From Ailanthus altissimus (lineage: Eukaryota; Streptophyta; Magnoliopsida; Sapindales; Simaroubaceae): a stretch of DNA of 64,000 nucleotides. The notes beneath the pieces are model-generated. The model did no database searches. It was not told the origin of the DNA and saw only the letters and a program-made list of their open reading frames with translations. The stretch spans positions 498,501 to 562,500 of the forward strand of contig OX327699.1 in the NCBI GenBank assembly GCA_946807835.1. The letters run 5' to 3'. Below are positions 9,601 to 21,600 of the stretch, piece by piece. The position numbers and the translations under genes are program-made. Positions within the stretch are counted from its first letter, which is position 1; every line of letters begins with the position of its first letter.

Positions 9601-12600
9601 CTATGTCAGGTTTCTAGTGGTCATGGTCTTAAGTATATTGTTAGCTTTGTTTATGATTGTTCTCATGCTACATGGTTCTATCTGTTAAAGGAACAATCAG
9701 AGGTTCCTTATGTATTTGGTGTCTCCATTCAAACTTTTTTTTCAATCTAACAACGCCTTAAAATATTATGATTTTCCATTATCCGAATTTTGTAAGAAAC
9801 AAGGTATTACACATCAAACTTCTTGCCCTTATACTCCTTAAAATAATAAAGTAGCAACACGAAAAATAGGCATTTGTCAAACATTGCTAAAACAATTTTA
9901 TTTCATATGAATGTTCCAACTAGATATTGGGTACTGGGGGGAAGCAACTCTTATAGCTTGCCATCTTATAAATAAACTTTCATCTTGTGTTCTTAGTTAT
10001 TGTGCACTCACTCTATTTTATTTCTCAATAAACCTCCCTTTCCCCATTCATCATTAGTCTTTGGGCGTATTTGGTTTGTCCACGTTTTCCATCTTTCTAA
10101 TAAAGTACCTCCTCACTCAATCAAATGTGTTTTTCTTGGTTATTCTAGAACACAAAAAGGCTCCAAGTGTCTTAATCCTACCTATGGAAAGATCTATGTT
10201 AATGCCGATGTCACATTTTGAGTTTACTGTTTTTTTCTTTCAGCAAAATGGAAGGAGTCTTGAAACTTATTTTATGTCAGCCCTCAAGCCTATTCCTTCT
10301 CCAGTAACTCTTGTAGACAAGCCCATACGGTAAACGTATGCAGAAAGATTGTCAAAAAGGTGATCCAACTCCTTTAGACACATTTTCCAACCATGATCCT
10401 TTTCCAACCAATGAGCATTCAGATCTTGATCTTCCGATTGCTCTTAGGAGAGGTAGTAGAGCTACCCCAAGGTATCCTCTTGCTTAATTTGTTTCCTTGA
10501 TGGTCACTCATTATCTTTTAAGATCCTTGCCTTGTCCTTGTCTGCCATCTCCTTAGCTAGGAATTATCAAGTAGCTTTAACTCATCCTGGTTTGCAGTTG
10601 GCTATGGAAGAATACATGAAAATCTGTGATCGTGGCACTTGGGAATTGCAAAAACTACCAACTAATAAGGAGCATGTGGATTGCACATGGCTCTTTACAA
10701 TGAAATACTAACCAGATGGAATTGTTGAGAAACTAAAAGCTCATTTGCTAGCTAAAGGGTTTATATAGACTTATGGAGTTGATTATCATAAGACATTTTC
10801 CCTAGTGGCTCAACTTAACTTTGTTAGAGTTCATTTATCTCTTGCTAAATTTCATGATTGGCCTCTTTATCTGTCAATAGACAGCTTTGACAGCTTTGCT
10901 GGACAGCTGTCAATAGACAGCTCTGCTAGACATATGGACAGCTTTGCTGGACAGCTGTTAATAGACAGCTTTGCTGTCCATATTGTTTTCTATGTGTGGA
11001 AATGAATGTGTGTGAGTTGTAAAGGCAAGCTTTCCACCTTGACAAAGGTGGAAGCTTGCTTATATATTCATATGTTTCCTTCAATGTAAATACAAGTTTT
11101 CTTCTTCTCTGAATCCTTTTTACATGGTATCTGAGCATCAGTTTCTGGGCATTTTCTGGAATTTTCGTTTTCAGTTTGTTTTTGGGCATTTTTTTCTGGA
11201 GTGGTGTTCTTCGGCAAACTTTGTTTAAGGTCCATCTTTCAGTTTCTTTATTTTCTTGGATAATTTTTTTTGTCTCGGATTCCATTTATTTCCAATGGAC
11301 TCTACACCCATTTGTGTCAAGTTTACAGGTAAAAATTATTCTACTTGGGCTTTTCAGTTTGAATTTTTTCTCAAGGGAAAAGACCTTTGGGGCCATATTG
11401 ATGGCACGGATGTTGCACCAACATCCGACACTGTCAAATCCAAAGATGTTGTGTCTTCTCCTTCTTGGACTGTGCTTGATGCTCGAATAATGTCTTGGCT
11501 TCTTGGTTCGGTAGAGCCACATATTATCACCAACTTGCGGGCTCATCGCTCCGCTCAATCCATATGGAATTATTTGAAGAGAGTTTATCATCAAGATAAT
11601 GATGCTCGTCGCTTTCAGTTGGAACATGCGATTGCCATGTTTCAACATGGTAGTATTTCCATCCAAGACTACTACTCGGCATTTTTGACTCTCTGGCATG
11701 AATATACTGATTTGGTTACAGCAGATGTTCCTGTTGCTGCTCTTCAGACTATTCAGAATCTTCACAATACTAGCCAACGTGATCAGTTTCTTATGAAACT
11801 ACGCCCGGAATATGAATCAGTTCGCTCCTCTCTGCTGAACAGATCGCCTGTTCCCTCTCTTGATATTTGTTTTGGTGAGTTACTTCGCGAAGAACAACGT
11901 CTTAGTACTCAAGTTATTCTGGAGCAATCTCATGGCAGTTTCGGGACAGCAACTATGGCTTATGCTGCCCGCGGACGTGGATCACCTGTGACTTCTAAAA
12001 ATCTGCAATGTTTCTGTTGCAAAGAATATGGGCATATTGTTGCCAATTGTTCTAAAAAATATTGTTCCTATTGCAAGAAAAAGGGTCATATTATCAAAGA
12101 ATGTCGTATCCGCCCCCAGAATCGTCAGGCCCAAGCATTTCAAACTTCTGTTACTGTTCCTCCAGCAGCAACTTCTGCACCACATAGCTCTTCCTCAAAT
12201 GCTTCCTCTGATCTTGCACCTCCTGCAGCAACTTACTGCACCCCTGAAATGGTACAACAAATGCTAATTTCAGCATTATCCGCAATGGGGTTTCAAGGTA
12301 AAAATTCTACTACACTGTGGTATGTAGACTCGGGGGCTTCTAATCACATGACAAATACTCCCACAACTCTGTCTCATGTTCGGCCCTATAATGGTCAATC
12401 TGCCATTCAGACAGCCAATGGCAATTCTTTGCCAATCACTGCTGTCGGAAATGCCTCTTCTACATTTACTGATGTGTTTCTTGCTCCTCAGCTTTCCACG
12501 AATCTTATTTCTGTTGGTCAATTAGTTGATAACAATTGTGCTGTTAATTTTTCTGGTGATGGTTGTGTTGTGCAGGACCAGGTAACGGGGGAGCCAATCG

Positions 12601-15600
12601 CGAAGGGACCTAAAGTGGGGCGCTTGTTTCCACTATTTTTACCTGTTCCAGCACTTTCTTCAGTTCCTTCTATTACGTCTTTTGCTTGTAATAATGTTCC
12701 TAATCCGAGTATGGTGTGGCATCGTCGTTTAGGTCATCCCAATACTCAAATCTTATCTCATGTATTGAACTCCAGCTTTCTTGGTAATAAAGAACGTTCT
12801 TCTTTATCTCTTGAGTGTGATTCTTGTAAACTTGGTAAAAGCAAAACTCTTCCATTTCCTTTGCATGCTAGTAGAGCTTCTCACTGCTTTGATCTTATCC
12901 ATAGTGATGTTTGGGGACCTTCCCCGGTTAGTTCACATGAAAAATTTAAATACTATGTGACTTTCATTGATGATCATAGCAGATTCACTTGGGTTTATTT
13001 TCTTCGTTCTAAATCTGAGGTTTTTCGTACCTTCACTGAGTTTTTAGCGTATGTTGAAAATCAATTTTCTGCGAATATTAAGACATTACGCACAGATTCT
13101 GGTGGTGAATATTTGTCTACTGAGTTTCAGACATTCTTGGCTTCTAAAGGTATTATCCATCAACGTTCATGTCCTGCTACTCACTTGATTAATCGTTTAC
13201 CTTCCAAAGTTTTACACATGGAGTCTCCCTATTTCTGCTTATTTGCTAAGCAACCTAGTTATGATAATCTTCGTATCTTTGGTTGTGTATGTTTTGTTCA
13301 TTTACCTCCTCATGAGCGACATAAATTATCTGCTCAATCTATTAGATGTGCATTCTTAGGATATAATGTGTGTCAAAAGGGATTTGTTTGCTATGATCCT
13401 CAATTACATCGTACACGTATTTCTAGGAATGTTATTTTCTTTGAAAATCAACATTTCTTTCCTGTGTCATCTGTGCCCTCTTCTTCTACTGTGGTCCTCC
13501 CCTCCTTTGAGGAGCAGTTCTCAGATCTTCATCAAGTTAGTTCTCGTTTTAAACCAGGTATGGTGTATACGAGACGATCCCACCCACGGTCTCCTCCGGT
13601 GGCTCACTCGATATCTGATCCTAACATGCACCAGAATCAATCAGTTACAGCACCTCCAGAGCCTTTGGTACGTCGCTCTTCTCGAGTGTCTGTACCCCCG
13701 GATAGGTATGGGTTTTCTTCTGGCAATACTATTTCAGCTCTTACTACTGCATTGTCCAATTTTGATATTCCCACATGCTACTCACATGCTGTCAAGCATG
13801 ACTGTTGGCGACAAGCTATGCAGGAAGAAATTGCAGCTCTAGAGGCCAATCACACCTGGGACATTGAGCCTTGTCCTTCCACTATAGTTCCTCTGGGATG
13901 CAAATGGGTTTACTCCGTCAAGGTTCGCTCTGATGGAAGTTTAGATCGTTATAAAGCTCGGCTTGTTGTTCTTGGGAACAATCAGGAATATGGTGTCAAT
14001 TATGAGGAGACCTTTGCTCCTGTGGCTAAGATGACCACTGTTCGTACGATCCTAGCTATTGCTGCTTCCAATGATTGGCCACTGCATCAGATGGATGTTA
14101 AGAATGCTTTCCTTCACGGGGATCTTAAAGAGTGTATTTATATGAAGCCACCCCCGGGATTATTTTCCTCTCCGACCTCCAATGTGTGTAAACTTCGTCG
14201 CTCTCTTTATGGTCTTAAACAAGCTCCACGGGCTTGGTTTGATAAATTTCGAACCACTTTATTACAATTTTCCTTCAAGCAGAGCAAGTATGACACTTCA
14301 TTGTTTCTCCGGAAATCAGACATGGGTATTGTTGTCCTTTTGGTTTATGTTGATGATATTGTGATCACTGGTTCTGATTCTGCTTTACTTGTCCAGCTCA
14401 AGACCCATCTCTCAAAATCTTTTCATATGAAAGATCTTGGGTCTCTCACGTATTTTCTTGGTCTTGAGGTGCATCGTAGTCACTCTGGTATTTCACTCAA
14501 TCAACATAAATATGCTAGTGACTTGGTGGCTACAGCTGGACTGCAGGAAGCTACCTCTGTTGATACTCCCATGGAATTAAATGTCAAGCTTCGCAAAGAG
14601 GAGGGTGACTTACTTGTTGATCCCAGTTTATATCGGAAATTGGTGGGTAGCCTTGTCTATCTCACCATCACTAGACCGGATATTTCTTTTGCTGTACAAC
14701 AAGTCAGCCAGTTTCTTCAGACTCCTCGTCATCTTCATTTGGCTGCTGTTCGTAGGATCATACGCTATGTTCAGGGCACTTCTGCCCGTGGCTTATTCTT
14801 TCCCGCAGACAATTCTCCTCGTCTTGTTGCTTATAGCGATGCTGATTGGGCTGGTTGTGCTGATACACGTCGCTCCATCACTGGTTGGTGCGTGTTCTTA
14901 GGCGATGCATTGATCTCCTGGAAGAGTAAGAAGCAAGACAGAGTTTCTAAGTCATCTACAGAATCTGAGTACCGAGCAATGTCTCTTGCTTGTTCCGAAA
15001 TTATTTGGCTTCGAGGTTTGCTTGGTGAGTTAAACTTCTCTGAGAACAATCCTACACCTTTACATGCCGATAATACAAGTTCTATTCAGATCACGGCCAA
15101 TCCAATCTATCATGAGCGCACAAAGCATATTGAAGTCGACTGCCATTCTATCCGTGAAGCCTTTGAAGCTCGTGTTATCACTCTTCCACATATTTCCACT
15201 GAACTACAAATTGCTGATATCTTCACCAAAGCTCTCACTCGTCATCGACATTGCTTCCTAAGTAGCAAATTGATGCTTGTTGATCAACCCGTATCAATTT
15301 GAGGGGGGCTGTCAATAGACAGCTTTGACAGCTTTGCTGGACAGCTGTCAATAGACAGCTCTGCTGGACATATGGACAGCTTTGCTGGACAGCTGTTAAT
15401 AGACAGCTTTGCTGTCCATATTGTTTTCTATGTGTGGAAATGAATGTGTGTGAGTTGTAAAGGCAAGCTTTCCACCTTGACAAAGGTGGAAGCTTGCCTA
15501 TATATTCATATGTTTCCTTCAATGTAAATACAAGTTTTCTTCTTCTCTGAATCCTTTTTACATTATCAACTTGATGTCAAAAATGCTTTTTTTGTATAGA

Positions 15601-18600
15601 GATTTGCTGGAAGAAGTTTATATGGAGCAACCTCTTGCATTTGTTGCTGAAGGGGAGTCTGGCATGGTGTGTCGATTGAAAAAGGCTATTTAGGATCTTA
15701 AGCAATCTCCAAGAGCTTGATTTAAGAAACTAAGTAGGGTATTGGTATATTTCGATATTTGAAGATGCTAATCAGATCATTCAATTTTTGTAAAGCATAC
15801 TTTGTCTGGATCAATTATTTTGTTGTGGCTTTGAAGAGGCAAATAATCAGTTGAATAAGCACTTTCAAACTAAAGACTTGGGCCAATTCAAGTACTTCTT
15901 GGGTACTGAAGTTGCCAAAGGACAAAAAGGGTTGATGTTATCTCAAAGGAAAATATGTCCAAGATCTATTATTTGAGCCATGAATGTTGGGATACAAATC
16001 TGTTGATACCCTTATGGATCCAAATGTGAAACTTTATGGTGAAGATAGTCTTGCATTCAAAGATTAGAAAAGATAGAAAAGTCTCGTGGAAAAATTGATC
16101 TATCTGACAGTGACCAGACGAGATATTACTTTTGCTATTAGACTAATTAGTCAACATATGCAAAATCCAAAGAAAATACATTGGGAAGCTGTGTAGGATT
16201 CTTAGATACCTCAAGCAGAAAATTAGTATGGTAATCCATTTCAAAAAAGGAAATGCACCGCATATTGTTAGCTCATCTGATGCAAATTGAGCAATCCGAA
16301 TTATACTTTCCTTGGAGGTAACTTAGTCACATTGAGAAGTAAGAAAATAAGTTGTAGCAATATCTAATGCTAAACCGAAATATCGTGCCATGGCTCAAAG
16401 TTTGTGAGCTCGTGGATTAAGAATCTCTTTAAGAGAACTTGGTGTTTTGTGATGTAAAGCTACTAGCCATATAGCTAGCAATCTAGTGTTTCATGAGAGA
16501 ATTAAGCACATAAAGGTTGACTGCCATTTCTTTAGTGAAATGATCACATTAGGAGAAGTTACTCTTTATATTCAGAACAAGTAAGGGTCATCTTCACTAA
16601 GCTTGTGCGAAAAGGGAATTTCTTGTATCTTCGTTCCAAGTTGGGCATTAGTAAACATCTTTGCTCTAGCTTGATGTTAATTGTAGTAGGCCTAGTTAGT
16701 GTCTATTAGATTTGAGTCAGCATCTTATTGTCTTACCATATTGATCTTGATTACTGTAGCCTATATATCTCTCTAACATTCTATAGTGTAATAAACAAAA
16801 ATTACTCCCTTTCCCATCCATTTTTCCTATCTTGCACTATAATAACAGCGCTAAAGCTAAAATATAAGGCCCTATTTATAATAGCCAAAGACCTAAGTGA
16901 ACTAGGAAACTAGAAATCTGCTCACATTAAGTAACAAATGCCCAATTCAAATACGAAAAACTACTGTAAGAAAACTAAATAAAGAAAAGGTGCGTCGTAA
17001 ACAAGCTGAATAAGACTTAAACATATTAAATAAGGAAAAGATAAACATAACTCTTGAAATCATAAACTCAAGGTTTCCAATTGTATATAACTATGCTACA
17101 AACATCTTAGGACCTTCATCATTTTTAAAATGTTAAAAATCTTTGCTTTCCACTTTGTTGTTGATAAGATTGAACAGGTGGAACATATTAAAGATAAATA
17201 AGCAATGAACAAAAGTTTGAGAGAAAATAATTTTATCTTTATATTATTCTCACTACATTTTATTAGTATCTATTGGCCACAAATACAACTTATAACAGAA
17301 AAGAAAGAAAAGAAACCTTGAACAATTAGGAAAGCCTAAAATTACAAGTTAACTCGTATTAGTTTGATTTCCTAAATTAGAATACCAATTCTATGAAGGA
17401 CTTAAAAACCTACTTTTATCCACAAGCAACAAATTCAGCACCCTGGCCAGTACTCTATCAGCTCATATAATCGCACAACTTTGAAGGATCAGAGAAGGGC
17501 AAAGTAATACCTTAGACTGACTACATTTGCAAGATATAAATGTGTGTTATGCTGAAGCAAAGCAAAAACATCATCAGCCATTCCTATATAGGTGCACTGT
17601 CTTACAATGTCCAGTAGACCTACATACATATAAAAATATTATACAAAAGATATACATAACTCTAAGAAAGTTTTGTAGTAACATATTTAATTAGGATGTT
17701 ACCAGAGTGACAATTGCGATCTATATCATCGATAAGTTCCTGAATACTAGTAAGCTCTGCAGTTTCATTTGGGTTCCTTCTTTGCCTAACAGAAGACCTA
17801 CAATTGGAATTTCTTATGTCAAAACTAAGATAATCAAATATGCATATACAACACATAATTATATACAAACATATATAAATACATATATGCCAAATAAAGC
17901 AAATCAAAACCAAAAGTTACACAAATGAAAACTTCTGGTAAACCAATCAAAATGTGTCAGGTATCAAGTCTTAACAAATCTAACGTAGATATATATAAAA
18001 GGACAAAACGTTTTACCAATTTGTTTTAGAATACTGAAGGTTCCTGAGAACATCTAGATATTTTTCTCTAGAATATTCCCTCGCTTGCTCTCTCTCTCTC
18101 TCTTACATATAAAGATAAGCTGATCATAACACAAAGAAATTGGTGTTTTGTTTTATGGGCAGCCACCAAAGTGACAAGATGAATAACCTCTGCAGCCTTT
18201 CTTGCTTTCTCTCTCTATCTCGCCTGCTCTCATATCATTATTCATTAAGCAATAATCACATAGAGATATGTCAAATATACAAAGAGATATTGGCATTTTC
18301 TCTTTGTTTGGGCAGGTACTCTCTCCCACATCATGCTTTAAGCAAAAATCACATAGAGATATGTCAATCATACCACAAAGAAATTTGTATTTTGTCTTCC
18401 TTTGGGCATCCACAAAGTTGACAAGATCAATGAAGTCATCAACCCACAAATGCCCATTGAGCCCCCAATACAAAGAGGTTTGATTGCACACCCTACCTCT
18501 CCAATACCCCAACCCTTTTCTTCCTCTCTATCACCTGCTCTCCATCATATGATTTATGTAATAATCATACAGAGATATGTTGATTGTACCATAAAAAGGT

Positions 18601-21600
18601 TGGTAATTTGTCTCTTTTGGGTAGCCACTCTCTCCCTCCCTCACTCACATTATTTTAAGCAATAGCCATGGAGATATGTTGATCATATTTGTGGTCAACC
18701 CTATGGGAGCCATTCACTTGTCGGTCTCCATACATGCTGTCTATTCCATCTCAAATCTGGTCCGATCTCTGTCTCTGGCGCGCGAGTCCTCACTACTGGA
18801 ACTGGCAACTTCAAACGATGCCGGCGATCACAGAACTACCCACCGTGTCACTCGCCGTCGCCGACCGCAGTCACTGTCGCCAGAAAACTGCCACTATGTT
18901 GCCGAAAAACTACTCCTAGTTGTCAGTTGTTTTCTCCTTTCTCCTTTTTCCTTCAGTTCATTCCTGACTATTTCTACTGAAAAACTGGTAGGGAGTAGTA
19001 ATTATACTTCTTGGACAGTATCTATTGAATTATGGTGTATGGGATATGGCTTAGAGGACCATTTAATTACCAAGGTTACAGATTTAAAAGATAAAAATAC
19101 AATTGAATGGAAAAGGGTTGATGCGTTATTATGTGATCAAATTATAGCAAACCATCGATCCTCAATTATATCCTATTTATAAGGCTTATCGAACATGTTT
19201 TGATATTTGGAATCAAGCTAAGTTCTTATATACTAATAATATTCAAAGGTTGTACTCTATGGTCTCTGAGTCTGGTTAATCTAAAACAACAGGATATGGA
19301 GATGTCAAAATTCCTTAGCAGGATGGCCTCCCTTAAAGTTGAATTTAATTCACTCCTGCCGTGTGGTGAAACTGTCGCTGATGATCTTGTTTAGAGGGAC
19401 AAATTCTTTATGGTTTTAACCCTAGCATCAATTAGCCATGAGCTCTCATCGGTCTGTGATCAGATTCTTACTAGTGTTGTTGTTCCTTCCATAGATGATG
19501 TCCTTACTCGGCTGCTTCGTGTATCTGCTCCAGGTCATCAGTCTAGATCCTCCACCACTAATTCAAATTCCTCCGCTTTGGCATCTCAGTCACAGCCTTT
19601 TTCCAAGGGAGAGCAAGGTGATCGTTGGAAAAGTCATCTCAAGTGCACTTATTGTCATAGGTGGGGACATACCCTGAAAAAATGTTACAAGTTACATGGA
19701 CGACCCTCTCGGGCTGCAACCTTGCTCAATCTGATCACTCTAACACTACAAACAAGCAACCTCCATCCACGACTCTCACTGGTGCCGACTATGAGAAATA
19801 CCTTAAATACCAAGCGGCTAAGAAGTCTACCTCTTCCATTTCCTCCGTTGCACATATTGGTAATTCGATCGCCCGTCTTACTCAATCTTTTTCTCTAAGA
19901 CCCTAAGTCCTTGATTCTGGTGTCTCTGACCACATTTCTGGTAACCTTTAATTACTTTCTCATACTCCTACATCTAGGTCATTACCATCTGTCACCTTAG
20001 CTAATGGTTCCACAACTACTGCTTAAGTAGTTGGTCGAGTATATCCTCTTCGTTCCTTACCTTTAGAATCTATTCTTTATATACCGCGTTATTCTTTTAA
20101 TCTTATATCTGTCAATCAACTCACTCGTTCTTTAAATTGTGTTACACCTTTATTGATGACTTTGTTGTTATACAGGATCGCAGTATGGGGCAAATGATTG
20201 GCACAGGACGTGAGTCACAGGGACTTATCATCTCGGTCTTTCGCAACTATCAGTCGCATGCACTGTCACCGAATCTCCAGCACTAATTCATAATCGTCTG
20301 GGACATCCAAGTCTGTCAAAACTGCAAATAATGATTCTAGATCTGTCTAGGCTGTCGTCTTTAAATTATAAGTCATGTCAACTTGGAAAACACTTTCATA
20401 GGTCGTTTCCTAAGCGTGTCAATAAACGCGTTATGTCCCCTTTTGAATTAGTTCATTCTAATATTTAGGGTCCTAGTCGACTTCCTTCTGTTTTAGGGTT
20501 TAAGTATTTTGTTACATTTATTAATGACTATTCGCATAACACTTGGTTATTTTTAATGAAAGATCGATCTGAACTATTCTCCATTTTTGAATCTTTTTGT
20601 GCAGAAATTAAGATACGGTTCTCTACTACTCTTCGTACATTGCGTAGTGATAATGCATGTGAATATTTTTCTGCTCCCTATACTAAATTCACGCCTTCTT
20701 AAGGAATTTTATGTTAGTCCTCCTGTGCCTACACTTCACAACAAAATGGTATTGTCGAGTGTAAAAATAGACATCTTATCGAAACTACCCGTACCTTATC
20801 CATAATCACGTTCCTCTCCGATTTTGGGCCGACGTCGTCCTCACTGCGTGTTTTTGATCAACCGTATGTCCTCATCAGTCTTACAGAACAAAGTCCCTTA
20901 TTCTATTCTACATCCCGATAAGCCATTGTATCCTATCTCACCTCGGGTCTTTGGTTACATGTGTTTTGTCCATGTCTTCCCTCCTAACCAGGACAAGTTA
21001 TCCTCTCGGTCCATCAAGTGTATCTTCCTAGGATACTCCCGTCTTCAGAAAGGGTATAGGTGTTATTATCTTGATATATGTCAGTATTTTATGTCTGCTG
21101 ATGTCACATTTTTTTAGTCTTCAGAAAAAGTATAGGTGTTTTCTTCTTGTTCCAAAACATAGATTGTTAGAGAGATTCTTTCAATTCGTTATATTGTTCC
21201 TCCTCCCATGTCATCCTCGGAGAGCCAAAGTTTGTCGTTCCATCTTCAGCTTATGATAGTTGTGGAAATGCTTGTATTATGCTTGTATTATGGTTGTAAT
21301 CTAGTTGTAAAGATAGCTTTACAACTAGACTTAGAGCTATATATAGACTTGTATTATGTTCAATTCAAATAAGAAAGTCTTTTCTTTCTCAATTACTTCT
21401 TCATGGTATCAGAGCCAACTCTTGGCTTCTGAATGTGATATTTTCCGGCGACATTTTCCGGTGTACTGCCGGTTCTTTTTCCGGTAGATTACTAGTCTAT
21501 TTTTCAGCCACCGTGCTCTTTATTTTATTTCGGTGGCCGTGACCTCAGAAGGTTCTCGCCATTAAGATCCAAATAATCATCGCCGGACGCATCAGCGGAC

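Larger units (their letters stand above)
10872..15562 (+). mobile_element. Element 2: young Ty1/copia element with integrase deletion
   Basis: A 4691-bp element with 253-bp LTRs (10872-11124 and 15310-15562), a primer site at 11125, one long gag-pol frame, and a purine tract TTGAGGGGGGC before the 3' LTR. Target duplication TTATC is at 10867-10871 and 15563-15567. The LTRs differ at two positions that I can see, so the insertion is recent. It is nested in the older copia's reverse transcriptase. Integrase lacks the stretch holding its catalytic Glu, so it is probably not autonomous. Confidence 0.96.
7411..16847 (+). mobile_element. Old decayed Ty1/copia element, split by element 2
   Basis: Diverged LTRs at 7411-7590 and 16675-16847 enclose a primer site TGGTATCAGAGC (7591-7602) and a gag-pol remnant full of stops and frameshifts. 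Element 2 with its target duplication sits inside the reverse transcriptase region. Removing 10872-15567 joins the two halves of that domain (WPLY then QLDVKNAF). The purine tract before the 3' LTR has decayed. I could not confirm a target duplication at the outer ends. Confidence 0.88.

Noticed and set aside
11256..11294. Upstream in-frame Met for the element 2 polyprotein
   Set aside because: The 13 residues before 11295 ([13 protein letters not shown]) are hydrophobic and unlike copia Gag; homology starts at the next Met.
7406..16852. Target duplication for the old copia in intron 11
   Set aside because: GCTTT and GCGCT match at only three of five bases.
17662..17913. Stand-alone small gene on the minus strand
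   Set aside because: It is MLH1 exon 10 with intron sequence read through at both ends.
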